Origin: Embleya sp040629175
GTDB lineage: Bacteria > Actinomycetota > Actinomycetes > Streptomycetales > Streptomycetaceae
Direction: 5' to 3'
Length of the DNA: 64,000 bases
Assembly (NCBI RefSeq): GCF_040629175.1
Contig: NZ_JBEXUX010000059.1
Coordinates: 4,399-68,398, forward strand
The notes beneath the pieces were generated by a model that saw only the letters and a program-made list of their open reading frames with translations, searched no databases and was not told the origin of the DNA. Position numbers and translations under genes: made by a program. Positions 25,435-34,556 of the stretch are shown here, in pieces (positions within the stretch are counted from its first letter, which is position 1; each line of letters starts with the position of its first letter).

Positions 25435-26469
25435 CTAGGCCGGAACCGTGCACTCGAACATGTGCAGCGACGGGTTCACCGCGCGCACGTCCCGGCCGCG
25501 CAGGCCCGCCTGTTCGATCAGGGTCAGCAGGCTGTCCGTGGTGTGCTTGCGGCCGCCGACGTTGAGCAGCAACAGCAGGTCCATCGCGGCGGTGAATCGC
25601 ATCGAGGCCGTCTCGTCGACCAGGTTCTCGATGATCACGACCCGGGCGCCCGGCGCGGCCGTCGCCACGATGTTGCGCAGGGTGCGCAGGGTGCTGTCGT
25701 CGTCCCATTCCAGGATGTTCTTGACGATGTACAGGTCGGCTCGGACCGGGATGTCCACCCGGCAGTCGCCGCCCACCAGGGTCGCCCTGGGCGCGAGTTC
25801 GCCGCCGTCGCGCAGTCTGGGGTCGGCCGCGGCGACCACGCCGGGCAGGTCGAGCAGGGTGCCGCGCAGGGTCGGGTTGCGCTCCAGCAGGGTGGCCAGC
25901 ACCAGTCCCTGGCCGCCGCCGATGTCGGCGACGCTGTCGATGCCGGTCAGGTCGAGCACCGCGGTGACGTCCTGCGCGGACTGCCGGCTGGACTGGGTCA
26001 TCGCCCGGTCGAAGGCGGCGGCCGATTCCGGCGCGTCCTCGTGCAGGTAGTCGAAGAACTGCTTGCCGTGCAGGCCCGGGAAGACACTCTTGCCGGTCCG
26101 CACCGCCTCGTCCAGGCGCGGCCACACCTCCCACGTCCACGGCTCGGTCGTCCACAGCGCGACGTCGCGCATGCTGCGCGGCGCGTCGGCCCGCAGCAGT
26201 CGGGACTCCTCGGTGTGCGTGTACCGGCCGTCCGGCTCCTCGGCGAAGATGCCCTGGCAGGCCAACGCGCGCAGCAGTCGGTGCAGCGCGCCGGGGTGGG
26301 CGGACACCGCCCTCGCCAACTCGTCCACGGTCGCCGGGCCCTCGCCCAGCGCGTCCGGAAGCCCCAGGCGCAGGGCGGCGCGCACCGCGGCGGCGGACAT
26401 CGCGCTGAACGCGAGTTCGCGCAGCCGGGTGGCCGCCTGCGGGGCACGGGTGACGTCGGTATCGGTCAT
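25435..26469 (-). CDS. SAM-dependent O-methyltransferase, plant/TcmO-like family
   Basis: 344 residues. N-terminal dimerisation winged helix (RAALRLGLPDALGEGPATVD, PGALHRLLRALACQGIFAE) followed by the Rossmann part: VADIGGGQGLVLATLLE (SAM motif I), RGTLLDLPGVV, VGGDCRVDIPVRADLYIVKN and ILEWDDDSTLRTLRNI where the family catalytic His is normally found; here the residue pattern is EWDD, so the usual His base is not obvious. Likely methylates a polyketide hydroxyl; nearness to the whiE-like genes makes the pigment or a shunt product a candidate substrate. ATG 26469. Confidence 0.88.
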   Translation of the reverse strand: MTDTDVTRAPQAATRLRELAFSAMSAAAVRAALRLGLPDALGEGPATVDELARAVSAHPGALHRLLRALACQGIFAEEPDGRYTHTEESRLLRADAPRSMRDVALWTTEPWTWEVWPRLDEAVRTGKSVFPGLHGKQFFDYLHEDAPESAAAFDRAMTQSSRQSAQDVTAVLDLTGIDSVADIGGGQGLVLATLLERNPTLRGTLLDLPGVVAAADPRLRDGGELAPRATLVGGDCRVDIPVRADLYIVKNILEWDDDSTLRTLRNIVATAAPGARVVIIENLVDETASMRFTAAMDLLLLLNVGGRKHTTDSLLTLIEQAGLRGRDVRAVNPSLHMFECTVPA

Positions 26470-26729
26470 GCTGATCGCCTCTCAACCGGTGGACCATCCG
26501 GGGCCGGGCCGGCGGAACTCGACCGCAACGACCCGCGCACCGACGTCCCGGCGGTCCGCGCCGGGGCTGGAACGACTGTGACCCACAGTCGCCGACCCAC
26601 CGCCGAGGCGCGGCCGGTTCGGACGAAGACGCGCCCACGACTCATCCGAATGGCCGCAGACCCACACCCCGGGCGTCCGCTACGAGGCGCTGCCCCGCCC
26701 GGGCCGTGGTCGGGCCCGCTCGGCCGGGC

Positions 26730-27890
26730 TCAGGGCACTTCCTTGAGGGCCAGGAGGAGTTCGCGGGCGGTGAGGGCGGCCTGGAGTTGCAGGGTGACCT
26801 CGGGGTCGAGGGGGTTGGCGCCGAGGAGTTCGCGGATCTGGCCGATCCGGTAGCCGACCGAGTTGCGGTGCAGGTGCAACAGTTCGGCGACCGCGGCGCG
26901 GCTGCCGTTGGTGGCCAGCCACGCGCTGAGGGTGGCCACCCATTCCTCGCGTTCCAGGATCGGCCCCAGGTGCTGGTCCACGAACGCCTGGAGTCGGGCC
27001 GGCGGCACACCGAACAACAACTGGGCCAGGCCCAGCGAGGAGAACATCAACTGCACCTCGCCGGGTCGCCGGCGCAGCAGGCCGAGCACCGTCTCGGCGT
27101 CGTGGAACGAGCGTGCGGTGCCGCGCGGGTCGCTGACCGTGGGCCCGGCGGCGGCCAGCACCGGAACGTCGCCGACCATGCCCTGAAGGCGGATCCGGAT
27201 CCGGCTGATCTCCCGCTCGACGTTGCCGGAGAGCACCGCGAGGCCCAATTCGCCCTCCTGGCGCACCGGCATCTCCAGCCAGGACAGCGCGGTGGTCCAG
27301 GTGCGCTGGTTGGGCCCGGCGTAGGCGAACACCACGGCGGAGTGCGGGCGGTCCAGGTACAGTCCGAAGCGCGCGGCGGTCCGGGTCACGTCGGCGAGGT
27401 TGCGCAGCGCGCCGTAGCGCAGTTCGTCGATCAGCCGGCCGGCCGTCTCGGCGGTCGCGGTGGCCACCGCGTCCCGCCGGATCGCCTCGATCGCCACCGC
27501 CGTGACCGCGGCCCGCAGCAGCGGTTCGTCGTCGGCGGCGCCGTCCGGTTCGCCCAACAGCAGCAGTCCGACCCGGCGTTGCGCCACCCGGACGGCCAGT
27601 GCCGAGGCCGGCCAGCCCTCGTCGCAGGTGACCTCGACCACCTTGTCCTCGACGAACACGTGGGCGACGGCGACCGGGGTCATCGACTCGGTGCCGTCGT
27701 CGGTGGCGGCGAGCACTCCGCCGTGCACGCCCACCAGTCGGGCGGTCCTACCGGTGCGTTGGGCCAGGGCGCGCAGGATGGCGAGCCAGCCGTCGCCGGA
27801 CAGGGCCAGCACGTTCAGCTCCCGCTCGAACGCCTCTGCCCGGTCCGCCACGGGGGTCCGGTGTGCCGTGACTTCTGCCTTGTCGATCAT
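26730..27890 (-). CDS. PucR/CdaR-family transcriptional regulator
   Basis: 386 residues. The N-terminal half is a sensor region, the middle contains a GGDEF-like degenerate module (PVLAAAGPTVSDPRGTARSF), and the C-terminus carries the PucR-type HTH: AELLHLHRNSVGYRIGQIRELLG. Such regulators typically control purine, allantoin or sugar-acid catabolism. It diverges from an M20 amidohydrolase gene with 92 bp between the starts, so regulation of that gene is the simplest expectation. ATG 27890 is chosen; a GTG at 27902 adds four residues. Ligand unknown. Confidence 0.88.
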   Translation of the reverse strand: MIDKAEVTAHRTPVADRAEAFERELNVLALSGDGWLAILRALAQRTGRTARLVGVHGGVLAATDDGTESMTPVAVAHVFVEDKVVEVTCDEGWPASALAVRVAQRRVGLLLLGEPDGAADDEPLLRAAVTAVAIEAIRRDAVATATAETAGRLIDELRYGALRNLADVTRTAARFGLYLDRPHSAVVFAYAGPNQRTWTTALSWLEMPVRQEGELGLAVLSGNVEREISRIRIRLQGMVGDVPVLAAAGPTVSDPRGTARSFHDAETVLGLLRRRPGEVQLMFSSLGLAQLLFGVPPARLQAFVDQHLGPILEREEWVATLSAWLATNGSRAAVAELLHLHRNSVGYRIGQIRELLGANPLDPEVTLQLQAALTARELLLALKEVP

Positions 27891-27982
27891 GGATTTCCGC
27901 ACCTTAGCCGGTCGTTGTTACGCGGAACAGATACTTCGATCGGTCACTTCCCGTTACGTCTTTCGTGGGGCAGGATGCGCCC

Positions 27983-29173
27983 ATGCGAGCCTTCGACCTC
28001 GCGGCCGGTGCAAAGGCCGCTGCCCAGGCGGCGGTGCACGCCGCCGCCCCGGATCTGGTTGCACTCAGTCACCGCCTGCACGCCCACCCCGAGCTCGGCT
28101 TCGCCGAGGAAAGGGCCTGCGGTTGGCTGGGCGAACAGTTGACCGAACACGGCTTCACCGTCACCCCCGGGGTCTGTGAGCTGCCGACCGCCTTCGTCGC
28201 CGAACGCGGCAGCGGACCGCTGGTGCTCGGGATCTGCGCGGAGTACGACGCGCTGCCGGGCATCGGGCACGCGTGTGGGCACAACGTGATCGCCTCCGCC
28301 GCGACCACCGCCGCGCTCGCGCTCGGCGCGCTGGCCGACGACCTCGGCATCACCGTACGCGTGCTGGGCACGCCCGCCGAGGAGAACGGCGGCGGCAAGG
28401 TGTTGATGCTGGAGCGCGGCGCGTTCGCCGGGGTGCACGCGGCGATGATGGTGCATCCCTCGCCGCGCGAGCGGCTGGACCCGACGTGCCTGGCCCGCGC
28501 GCAACTGCACGTCGAGTACGACGGGCGGGCCGCGCACGCCTCCGCGTGTCCCGAGGACGGCGTCAACGCCGCCGACGCGCTGACCGTGGCCCAGGTGGCG
28601 ATCGGGCTGCTGCGCCAGCACATGACGCCGGATCAGCGGGTGCACGGGATCACCACGACCGGCGGGCAGGTGCCGAACGTGATCCCCGAGCACACCGAGG
28701 CCGCCTATTACGTACGGGCCGCGACGCTTGCCGGGCTGACCGACCTGGAGGCGCGGGTGCGCGAGTGTTTCCAGGCGGGCGCGGTGGCCACCCGGTCGCG
28801 GTTGACCATCTCCTCGACCTCGCCCGCGTACTCGGAGTTCCGGCACGACGGCGACCTGCTGGCCGCGTACGAGCGCAATGCGCTGACTGTCGGGCGGGAG
28901 TTCCCGCCGGTGACCGCGGCCGACGATCGGCAGGCGGGCTCGACCGACATGGCGAACGTGTCGCTGGCGATTCCGTCCATCCAGCCGCTGGTGTCGATCG
29001 ACTCGGGCAGTGCCGGGCTCCATCAGGCCGAGTTCGCCGCCTACGCGGTGCGGCCGGCGGCGGATCGGGCGCTGCTGGACGGTGGGCTGGCGATGGCCTG
29101 GACGGCTGTGGACGCGGCGCTGGACCAGGGCCTGCGCGAGCGGCTGTTGGCGGGCGCGCCGGCCGGGGGCTGA
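27983..29173 (+). CDS. M20 family metal-dependent amidohydrolase (AbgB-like)
   Basis: 396 residues, cytoplasmic zinc-type peptidase/amidase that releases a carboxylate from an N-acyl amino acid or amide. Typical motifs: LHAHPELGFAEERA, CAEYDALPGIGHACGHNV with two metal ligands, GTPAEENGGGKV with the catalytic Glu, MMVHPSP and the dimerisation insert VEYDGRAAHASACPEDGVNA. The best-known relatives are p-aminobenzoyl-glutamate hydrolase subunit B and indole-acetyl-amino acid hydrolases. ATG 27983 has CAGGA eight bases upstream. Divergent from pucR. A long hairpin ends the transcript. Confidence 0.88.
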   Translation: MRAFDLAAGAKAAAQAAVHAAAPDLVALSHRLHAHPELGFAEERACGWLGEQLTEHGFTVTPGVCELPTAFVAERGSGPLVLGICAEYDALPGIGHACGHNVIASAATTAALALGALADDLGITVRVLGTPAEENGGGKVLMLERGAFAGVHAAMMVHPSPRERLDPTCLARAQLHVEYDGRAAHASACPEDGVNAADALTVAQVAIGLLRQHMTPDQRVHGITTTGGQVPNVIPEHTEAAYYVRAATLAGLTDLEARVRECFQAGAVATRSRLTISSTSPAYSEFRHDGDLLAAYERNALTVGREFPPVTAADDRQAGSTDMANVSLAIPSIQPLVSIDSGSAGLHQAEFAAYAVRPAADRALLDGGLAMAWTAVDAALDQGLRERLLAGAPAGG

Positions 29174-29177
29174 CCCG

Positions 29178-29215
29178 CCGATGGGCTCCGGGGCGATCGC
29201 CCCGGAGCCCATCGG
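29178..29215. terminator. Strong bidirectional hairpin terminator
   Basis: Perfect 17-bp arms (29178-29194 and 29199-29215) around a GATC loop, five nt after the amidohydrolase stop and 25 nt from the convergent chorismate synthase stop. Confidence 0.85.
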
Positions 29216-29239
29216 TCCGCTTCGGCTCGGCACCCGCGC

Positions 29240-30472
29240 TCACGCGTCGGCGACGGTCACCGGCAGGGCCTCGAGGTACGCCTCGGCGTTGCGGCGGGTC
29301 TCGGCCACGCTGTCCCCGCCGAACTTCTCCAGTACCGCGTCGGCGAGGACCAGCGCCACCATCGCCTCGGCGACCACGCCGGTCGCGGGCACCGAGCACA
29401 CGTCGCTGCGTTGCGCGATCGCCTTGGCCGGATCGCCGGTGCGCACGTCGAAGGTGGCCAGTGCCCGGGACAGGGTGGAGATCGGCTTCATCGCGGCGCG
29501 CACCCGCAGGAGTTCGCCGGAGGTCATGCCGCCCTCGATGCCGCCCGCGCGACCGGTCTCGCGGCGCACCCGGGCGGGACCGGGCCGGCCGGGGGCGACC
29601 GGGGTGATCTCGTCGTGGGCGACCGAGCCGCGTCGGGTCGCGGTGGTGAAGCCGTCGCCGACCTCGACCCCCTTGATCGCCTGGATGCCCATCAGCGCGG
29701 CGGCCAGGCGGGCGTCCAGACGTCGGTCCCAGTGCACGTGGCTGCCCAGGCCCGGCGGCAGTCCGTAGACCACCACCTCGACCACGCCGCCGAGTGTGTC
29801 GGCGTCCTTGTGCGCGGCCTCGATCTCGGCGTTCATCGCGGCAGCGGTGTCCGGGTCGACGCAGCGCACCGGGTCGGCGTCGATCGCGTCCCCGCTGCCG
29901 GGTTCGGGGACCAGGGCCTCGGGCAGCGCGACCGCGCCGATCCGGACCACGTGGCTGAGGATCTCCACGCCCAGCGTCTGGGCCAGGAACGCGCGGGCGA
30001 CCTCGCCGATGGCCACCCGGGCCGCCGTCTCGCGGGCGCTGGCGCGCTCCAGCACGGGGCGGATGTCGTCGAAGCCGTACTTCTGCATGCCGGCCAGGTC
30101 CGCGTGGCCGGGCCTGGGTCGGGTCAGCGCGGCGCCGCGGCCGCGGTCGGGGAGCCGGCCCGGTTCGTCGTAGCGCCGGCCGTCGGCGTCGGTGGGATCG
30201 GGGGCCATCACCTCGGCCCATTTGGCCCATTCGGTGTTGGCCACCCGCAGCGCGACCGGGCCACCCTGGGTCAGCCCGTGTCGCACCCCGCCGTTGAACT
30301 CGACCTCGTCGCGCTCGAAGCGCATCCGCGCCCCCCGACCGTTGCCGAGCCGGCGCCGAGCCAACGCGCGCGCCAGGTCGGCGGAGGACACCTCCACGCC
30401 GGCGGGCAGCCCCTCCAGGACGGCGGTGAGCGCGGGACCATGCGATTCACCTGCGGTGAGCCAACGCAACAT
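29240..30472 (-). CDS. aroC: Chorismate synthase
   Basis: 410 residues; converts EPSP to chorismate, the last shared step to aromatic amino acids, folate and salicylate, and needs reduced FMN. Diagnostic segments: WLTAGESHGPAL, ARRRLGNGRGARM, TRPRPGHADLAGMQKYGF, RASARETAARVAIGE, GRAGGIEGGMTSGE and the end KFGGDSVAETRRN. In Streptomyces the main aroC is usually beside aroK and aroB; here it stands alone after an unrelated transporter operon, so it may be a second copy. ATG 30472 has AAGGA six bases upstream. Confidence 0.94.
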   Translation of the reverse strand: MLRWLTAGESHGPALTAVLEGLPAGVEVSSADLARALARRRLGNGRGARMRFERDEVEFNGGVRHGLTQGGPVALRVANTEWAKWAEVMAPDPTDADGRRYDEPGRLPDRGRGAALTRPRPGHADLAGMQKYGFDDIRPVLERASARETAARVAIGEVARAFLAQTLGVEILSHVVRIGAVALPEALVPEPGSGDAIDADPVRCVDPDTAAAMNAEIEAAHKDADTLGGVVEVVVYGLPPGLGSHVHWDRRLDARLAAALMGIQAIKGVEVGDGFTTATRRGSVAHDEITPVAPGRPGPARVRRETGRAGGIEGGMTSGELLRVRAAMKPISTLSRALATFDVRTGDPAKAIAQRSDVCSVPATGVVAEAMVALVLADAVLEKFGGDSVAETRRNAEAYLEALPVTVADA

Positions 30473-30490
30473 GGGGGTCCTTCTTTCACG

Positions 30491-30700
30491 GATACGGATA
30501 CGGATACGGATCGGTCGGGCGGGGCGGGCAGGTCGGGCGGCTCGGGCGGCGCGGGCAGGGCGGGTGGGGAGGCGGGCGGGGCGGGTCGCTCGGGCCTGAG
30601 CGGATGTTTCGACGGACCGGTGGGGAAACGGGCGGGCGGGACGGGTGACTCGGGCTGGGCGGGTGGCTCGACGGGCCGGTGGGGAGGCGGGTGGGTGGGG
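30491..30700. repeat. Simple-sequence tract, G-rich on plus strand
   Basis: Three GATACG hexamers (30491-30508) are followed by about 190 bp of short GGGCGG, GGGCAGG and GGCTCGG-type units, ending at the exporter stop codon. The tract forms the leader of the minus-strand chorismate synthase gene and has many G-runs able to form quadruplexes. No gene is seen in it. Confidence 0.75.
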
Positions 30701-31471
30701 TCAGGTGAGGAGGAGGGCCAGGCCGACTGTGGTGCCGATCGCGACCACCAGGGTGCGGAGGGCCGGGGCCGGGATGTTGCGGCCGAGGAGGGCGCCGAGG
30801 CGGCCGCCGGCCACCGAGCCGAGGGCGAGCAACAGCACCGGGTACCAGGCGACTTCGGCGGTGATGGTGAACAGCACCGCGGCCACCAGGTTGACCAGGG
30901 CCTGGAGGAGGTTCTTGAGGCCGTTGAGCCGGTTCAGGTCCTCGTCCAGGAGCGTGGCGAGAAGGGCGAGCAGGAGTACGCCCTGTGCGGCGCCGAAGTA
31001 GCCGCCGTACACGCTGACCGTGAACACCGCCGAGAGCAGCGCCGCGCCGACACCGGTGCCGCCCTCGGGCGTCGCGCGTCGTTCGCGCCGTGCGCGCAGT
31101 CGTCGGGACAACCACGGTTGCGCCGCCATCAGGAGTGCGGCGAGCAGTACCAGTGCCGGGACCACGGCGCGGAACGCACCCGGCGGCAGGCCCAGCAGGA
31201 GCAGCCCGCCGCTCACCCCGCCGAGTACGGCGGCGACCGACAGCGGAAGCAACCGGGCGGACTGCGCGGCCAGTTCGCGTCGATAGCCGAGTGCACCGCT
31301 GATCGAGCCGGGGGTGAGCCCGATCGTGTTGGAGACGTTGGCCACCACCGGCGGATAACCCAGCGCGAGCAACACCGGAAAGGTCAGCAACGAGCCGGAG
31401 CCCACCACCGTGTTGACCGTGCCCGCGCCGAGGCCCGCCACGAGCACGAGCAGAGCCTCGGCGGGGTTCAT
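30701..31471 (-). CDS. TauE/SafE family membrane transporter
   Basis: 256 residues with about eight hydrophobic helices in two similar halves. The family marks GAGTVNTVVGSGSLLTFPVLL near the N-terminus and GGYFGAAQGVLLLALLATLL in the second half are clear. Members export sulfite, sulfoacetate or other organic anions; the substrate here is unknown. ATG 31471 overlaps the preceding dehydrogenase stop (ATGA), so it belongs to the BMP importer operon and may expel a product of that pathway. Confidence 0.9.
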   Translation of the reverse strand: MNPAEALLVLVAGLGAGTVNTVVGSGSLLTFPVLLALGYPPVVANVSNTIGLTPGSISGALGYRRELAAQSARLLPLSVAAVLGGVSGGLLLLGLPPGAFRAVVPALVLLAALLMAAQPWLSRRLRARRERRATPEGGTGVGAALLSAVFTVSVYGGYFGAAQGVLLLALLATLLDEDLNRLNGLKNLLQALVNLVAAVLFTITAEVAWYPVLLLALGSVAGGRLGALLGRNIPAPALRTLVVAIGTTVGLALLLT

Positions 31472-32511
31472 GCCGAACTTCCGGGCAACAGCGTCACCTT
31501 GCCGAACGCGGCGCCGCTCGCCACCCGGCGGTGTGCGTGCGCGGCGTCCGCGAGCGGGTAGCTCGTGTCCGGGACCGGGATCAGCGCGCGATCGAGGCAG
31601 AAGTCGACCATCGTGGCGAAGTCCGCCGCCCCGCAGGAGCCCGCGCCCAGCAGGGTGACCCCGGTGTGGAAGGCGTGCGGCAGGTCGAAGGTCGCCGAAG
31701 TGCCGGTGGTGTCACCGCAGAAGACCAACCGGCCGCGCGGCCGCAACGCGTGCAGCGACGCCTGGAACAACGCCGGACCGACATGATCGAACACCAGGTC
31801 GACGCCGGCCCCGCCGGTCGCCGCCCGGGCCCGGGTCACCAGGTCCGAGGTGGCGGTGTCGATCAGCACGTCGGCACCCAGCTCGGCCATCCGGTCGAGT
31901 TTGGCCCGCGAACCGGAGGTGACCAGCACCCGTGCGCCCAGTGCCCGGGCCAGTTGCACCGCCGCGATGGTGATCCCGCTGCCCGCGCCGTGCACCATCA
32001 ACGTCTCGCCGGCCCGCAACCCGCCGCGCACCACCAGGCCCTGCCAGGCCATGCCGTACGCGGTGGGCAGGCTCGCGGCAGCCACATGGTCCAGGGTCGC
32101 CGGGATCGCATGCGTGCGGTCGGCCGGTACCACCGTCAACTCGGCGTAGCCGCCCGGCCGGTTGCCGCCGACCACGCGCAACCCCGCGCACCACGCGTCG
32201 TCCCCCGACCGGCACCCGGCACAATGCCCGCAGTGCAGTGCCGGGTTGACCAACACCCGGTCGCCGACCCGACGTTGGTGCACTCCCGCACCCAGCGCGA
32301 CGACGTCGCCCGCGACGTCCATGCCGGGCACGTGCGGGAGGCTGAAGTGGGGCAGCAGGCCGGGGCCGCGCCGCTGGAGCAGGTCGAGTCGGTTCACCGC
32401 CGCGGCGCGCACCGCGATCAGCACCTCGCCGGGGCCCGGTTCGGGATCGGGCAGGGACACCGGTTCCAGGATCTCGGGCCCGCCGTGGCCCCGGTGCAGG
32501 ACGGCCCTCAT
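31468..32511 (-). CDS. Zinc-type MDR alcohol dehydrogenase/quinone oxidoreductase
   Basis: 347 residues of the medium-chain dehydrogenase family. A structural zinc site NPALHCGHCAGCRSGDDAWC is present, while the first catalytic Cys is replaced in VNRLDLLQRRG, as in quinone oxidoreductases, although a PGMDVAG stretch replaces GHE. NAD(P) is bound by VHGAGSGITIAAVQLARALG. Probably reduces or oxidises a carbonyl. Starts and stops overlap both neighbours (ATGA at 32508-32511 and 31468-31471), so it is co-translated with the permease and TauE genes. Confidence 0.88.
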   Translation of the reverse strand: MRAVLHRGHGGPEILEPVSLPDPEPGPGEVLIAVRAAAVNRLDLLQRRGPGLLPHFSLPHVPGMDVAGDVVALGAGVHQRRVGDRVLVNPALHCGHCAGCRSGDDAWCAGLRVVGGNRPGGYAELTVVPADRTHAIPATLDHVAAASLPTAYGMAWQGLVVRGGLRAGETLMVHGAGSGITIAAVQLARALGARVLVTSGSRAKLDRMAELGADVLIDTATSDLVTRARAATGGAGVDLVFDHVGPALFQASLHALRPRGRLVFCGDTTGTSATFDLPHAFHTGVTLLGAGSCGAADFATMVDFCLDRALIPVPDTSYPLADAAHAHRRVASGAAFGKVTLLPGSSA

Positions 32512-33416
32512 ACGATCCCCCGGACGAACGGCGCGCCCAGGGCCGCCGGTTGGCGGTGTGTCTTGGCCAGGAACATCATCGCGAGCAGCGCCAGCAGGTA
32601 GGGGGCGGCGATCAGCAGTTGGGAGTTCAGGTGCACGCCCAGCGCGGGCAGCGCGAGCCGCATCGCGTCGGCCGCGCCGAACACCAGACAACCGGCCATC
32701 GTGCCGCGCAGGGTCCAGCCGCCGAAGATCACCGCGGCGATCACCACGAAGCCTCGACCGGCGGTCATGTTCTGGTTGAACGCGCCGACTTCGCCGACCG
32801 CCAGGTAGGCGCCGCCGAGTCCGGCCAGCACACCGCACAAGAGCACGCTCTGCCGACGCCGGCGGCGTACGTCGATGCCGGTCACGTCGGCCGACTGGGG
32901 ATTCTCCCCGGCGGCGCGCAGTTCCAGGCCGAACCGGCTGCGCTGGACCAGCCACCACACCAGCGGGATCAGCCCGACCAGCAGATAGGCCGGCCAGCGG
33001 TGGGCGAACAACACCGGGCCCAGCAGCGGCAGATCGGACAGTACGGGGATGTTCAGCGCGTCGACCTGGTGCCCGGTCAGGTCGACCGAGTCGAGCAGGA
33101 AGCTGGTCAGGCCGAGCACGAGCGCGTTCAGGGCCAACCCGACCACGTAGGTGTTGACCGACAGACGGTGGCTGAACTCGGCGTGCACGAACCCGATGAC
33201 CAGCCCGGCGAGCATGCCGAAGACCAGGCCGAAGGACGCCGATCCGGTCAACGAGGCGCCCCACACGGCGTTGAACGCGCCACCGAGCATCATCGCCTCG
33301 ACCGAGATGTTGATCGTGCCGGCCCGTTCGGCGATGTACTCGCCGCAGGCCGCGAAGGCCAGCGGCACGGTGAGTCGGACCGAACTGGCCAGGACCATGG
33401 CAAGGTCGTCGATCAT
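32508..33416 (-). CDS. BMP-type ABC importer permease (second)
   Basis: 302 residues, about nine helices, BPD_transp_2 fold. AGTINISVEAMMLGGAFNAVW near the N-terminus and VIAAVIFGGWTLRGTMAG are typical of the nucleoside/simple-sugar permeases YufQ/RbsC-like. ATG 33416 has AGGAGG six bases upstream and lies 16 bp after the first permease; stop overlaps the dehydrogenase start. Confidence 0.92.
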   Translation of the reverse strand: MIDDLAMVLASSVRLTVPLAFAACGEYIAERAGTINISVEAMMLGGAFNAVWGASLTGSASFGLVFGMLAGLVIGFVHAEFSHRLSVNTYVVGLALNALVLGLTSFLLDSVDLTGHQVDALNIPVLSDLPLLGPVLFAHRWPAYLLVGLIPLVWWLVQRSRFGLELRAAGENPQSADVTGIDVRRRRRQSVLLCGVLAGLGGAYLAVGEVGAFNQNMTAGRGFVVIAAVIFGGWTLRGTMAGCLVFGAADAMRLALPALGVHLNSQLLIAAPYLLALLAMMFLAKTHRQPAALGAPFVRGIV

Positions 33417-33431
33417 GTCAACCTCCTGGTC

Positions 33432-34556
33432 TCAGGCGCCTGCGGTGCGCCGGCGGCGCACCTCGGCGTAGGCGGCGGGAAAGACCGTGGCCAGCACCAG
33501 GAGCGCGGTGACCACGGCGACGATGTAGCGCGGCACGCCGGTCGCGGACAGGAATCCGCCGCCCGCGCGCAGCGCCCCGAAGAACAGCGCGACGGGCACG
33601 GCCAGCATCGGCTTGTCCCGGGCCACCAGTGCCACCAACAGGCCGTCGAAGCCGACGTTGTCGGCGAAGCCGTCCTGCATGCGGTGGCCGCTGCCGGTGA
33701 GCATCACGCCGCCCGCGAGGCCGGCGAACGCGCCGGAGGCGAGCAGCGCGCCGCCGCCGATCAGCACCGCGCCGACGCCCGCCCGGTGTGCGGCCTTGGG
33801 GTTGAGGCCGAGCATCCGTATCCGGAAGCCGAGTCGGCTGCGGACCAGTACCACCGAGGTGCCCGCGGCGAGCGCGAGCGCGATGAAGATGCCCGCGCCG
33901 ATGTTGAAGTCGGGGTATTCGCCGATCCGGGGCAGCCAGACCGACTCGGCCAGCATGTCCGTCTGCGACGTGGTGACCTGGCCGGCCACCGCCTTCTCGC
34001 GCAGCAGCGACGGCGAGTTGACCGCGTACGAGACGGCCTGGTTGGCGACGAAGATCAGCAGCAGGGTGCTGATCACCACCGCGACACCGCGCCAGTAGAA
34101 GAGCACGGCCGCGATCGCCGCCCACAGGGCGCCGCCGACGGCGGCGCCGAGCAGGGCCAGGATCAGCACCAGCGCGCCGGGGCCCGGGGTGAACAGGGCG
34201 ATCGCGGCGCCCACGCTCGCGCCGACCAGGAGTTGGCCCTCCTGGCCGATGTTGAAGATGCCGGCGCGGGCGGCGATCACCGAACCGATCGCGACCAGGA
34301 GCAGCGGTGCGGCCTGGTCGATGCTCTGCCCGATGGCCGCGCCGTCGGCCAGGCTGCCGTCGTACATCGCGCGGGCCGCGTCCCAGGGGGACAGGCCGAC
34401 CAGCGCGATCAGCAGACCGGCCAGGACCAGTGCGGTGGACAACGAGGCCGCGTACAGCAACGGGGTGCCCAGGTCGGCGACCCGGGGTCGGCGGCGCGGG
34501 TCGGCCGGCGGCACGGCGAGGGCCGGGGCGGGTTCGGATATCAGGGTCGGGGTCAT
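33432..34556 (-). CDS. BMP-type ABC importer permease (first)
   Basis: 374 residues, longer N-terminus and about ten helices. Family segments: ARAGIFNIGQEGQLLVGASV, GLNPKAAHRAG and DNVGFDGLLVALVARDKP, matching YufP/NupP-like permeases that pair with YufQ-like proteins for nucleoside uptake. ATG 34556 overlaps the ATPase stop as ATGA. Confidence 0.92.
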   Translation of the reverse strand: MTPTLISEPAPALAVPPADPRRRPRVADLGTPLLYAASLSTALVLAGLLIALVGLSPWDAARAMYDGSLADGAAIGQSIDQAAPLLLVAIGSVIAARAGIFNIGQEGQLLVGASVGAAIALFTPGPGALVLILALLGAAVGGALWAAIAAVLFYWRGVAVVISTLLLIFVANQAVSYAVNSPSLLREKAVAGQVTTSQTDMLAESVWLPRIGEYPDFNIGAGIFIALALAAGTSVVLVRSRLGFRIRMLGLNPKAAHRAGVGAVLIGGGALLASGAFAGLAGGVMLTGSGHRMQDGFADNVGFDGLLVALVARDKPMLAVPVALFFGALRAGGGFLSATGVPRYIVAVVTALLVLATVFPAAYAEVRRRRTAGA

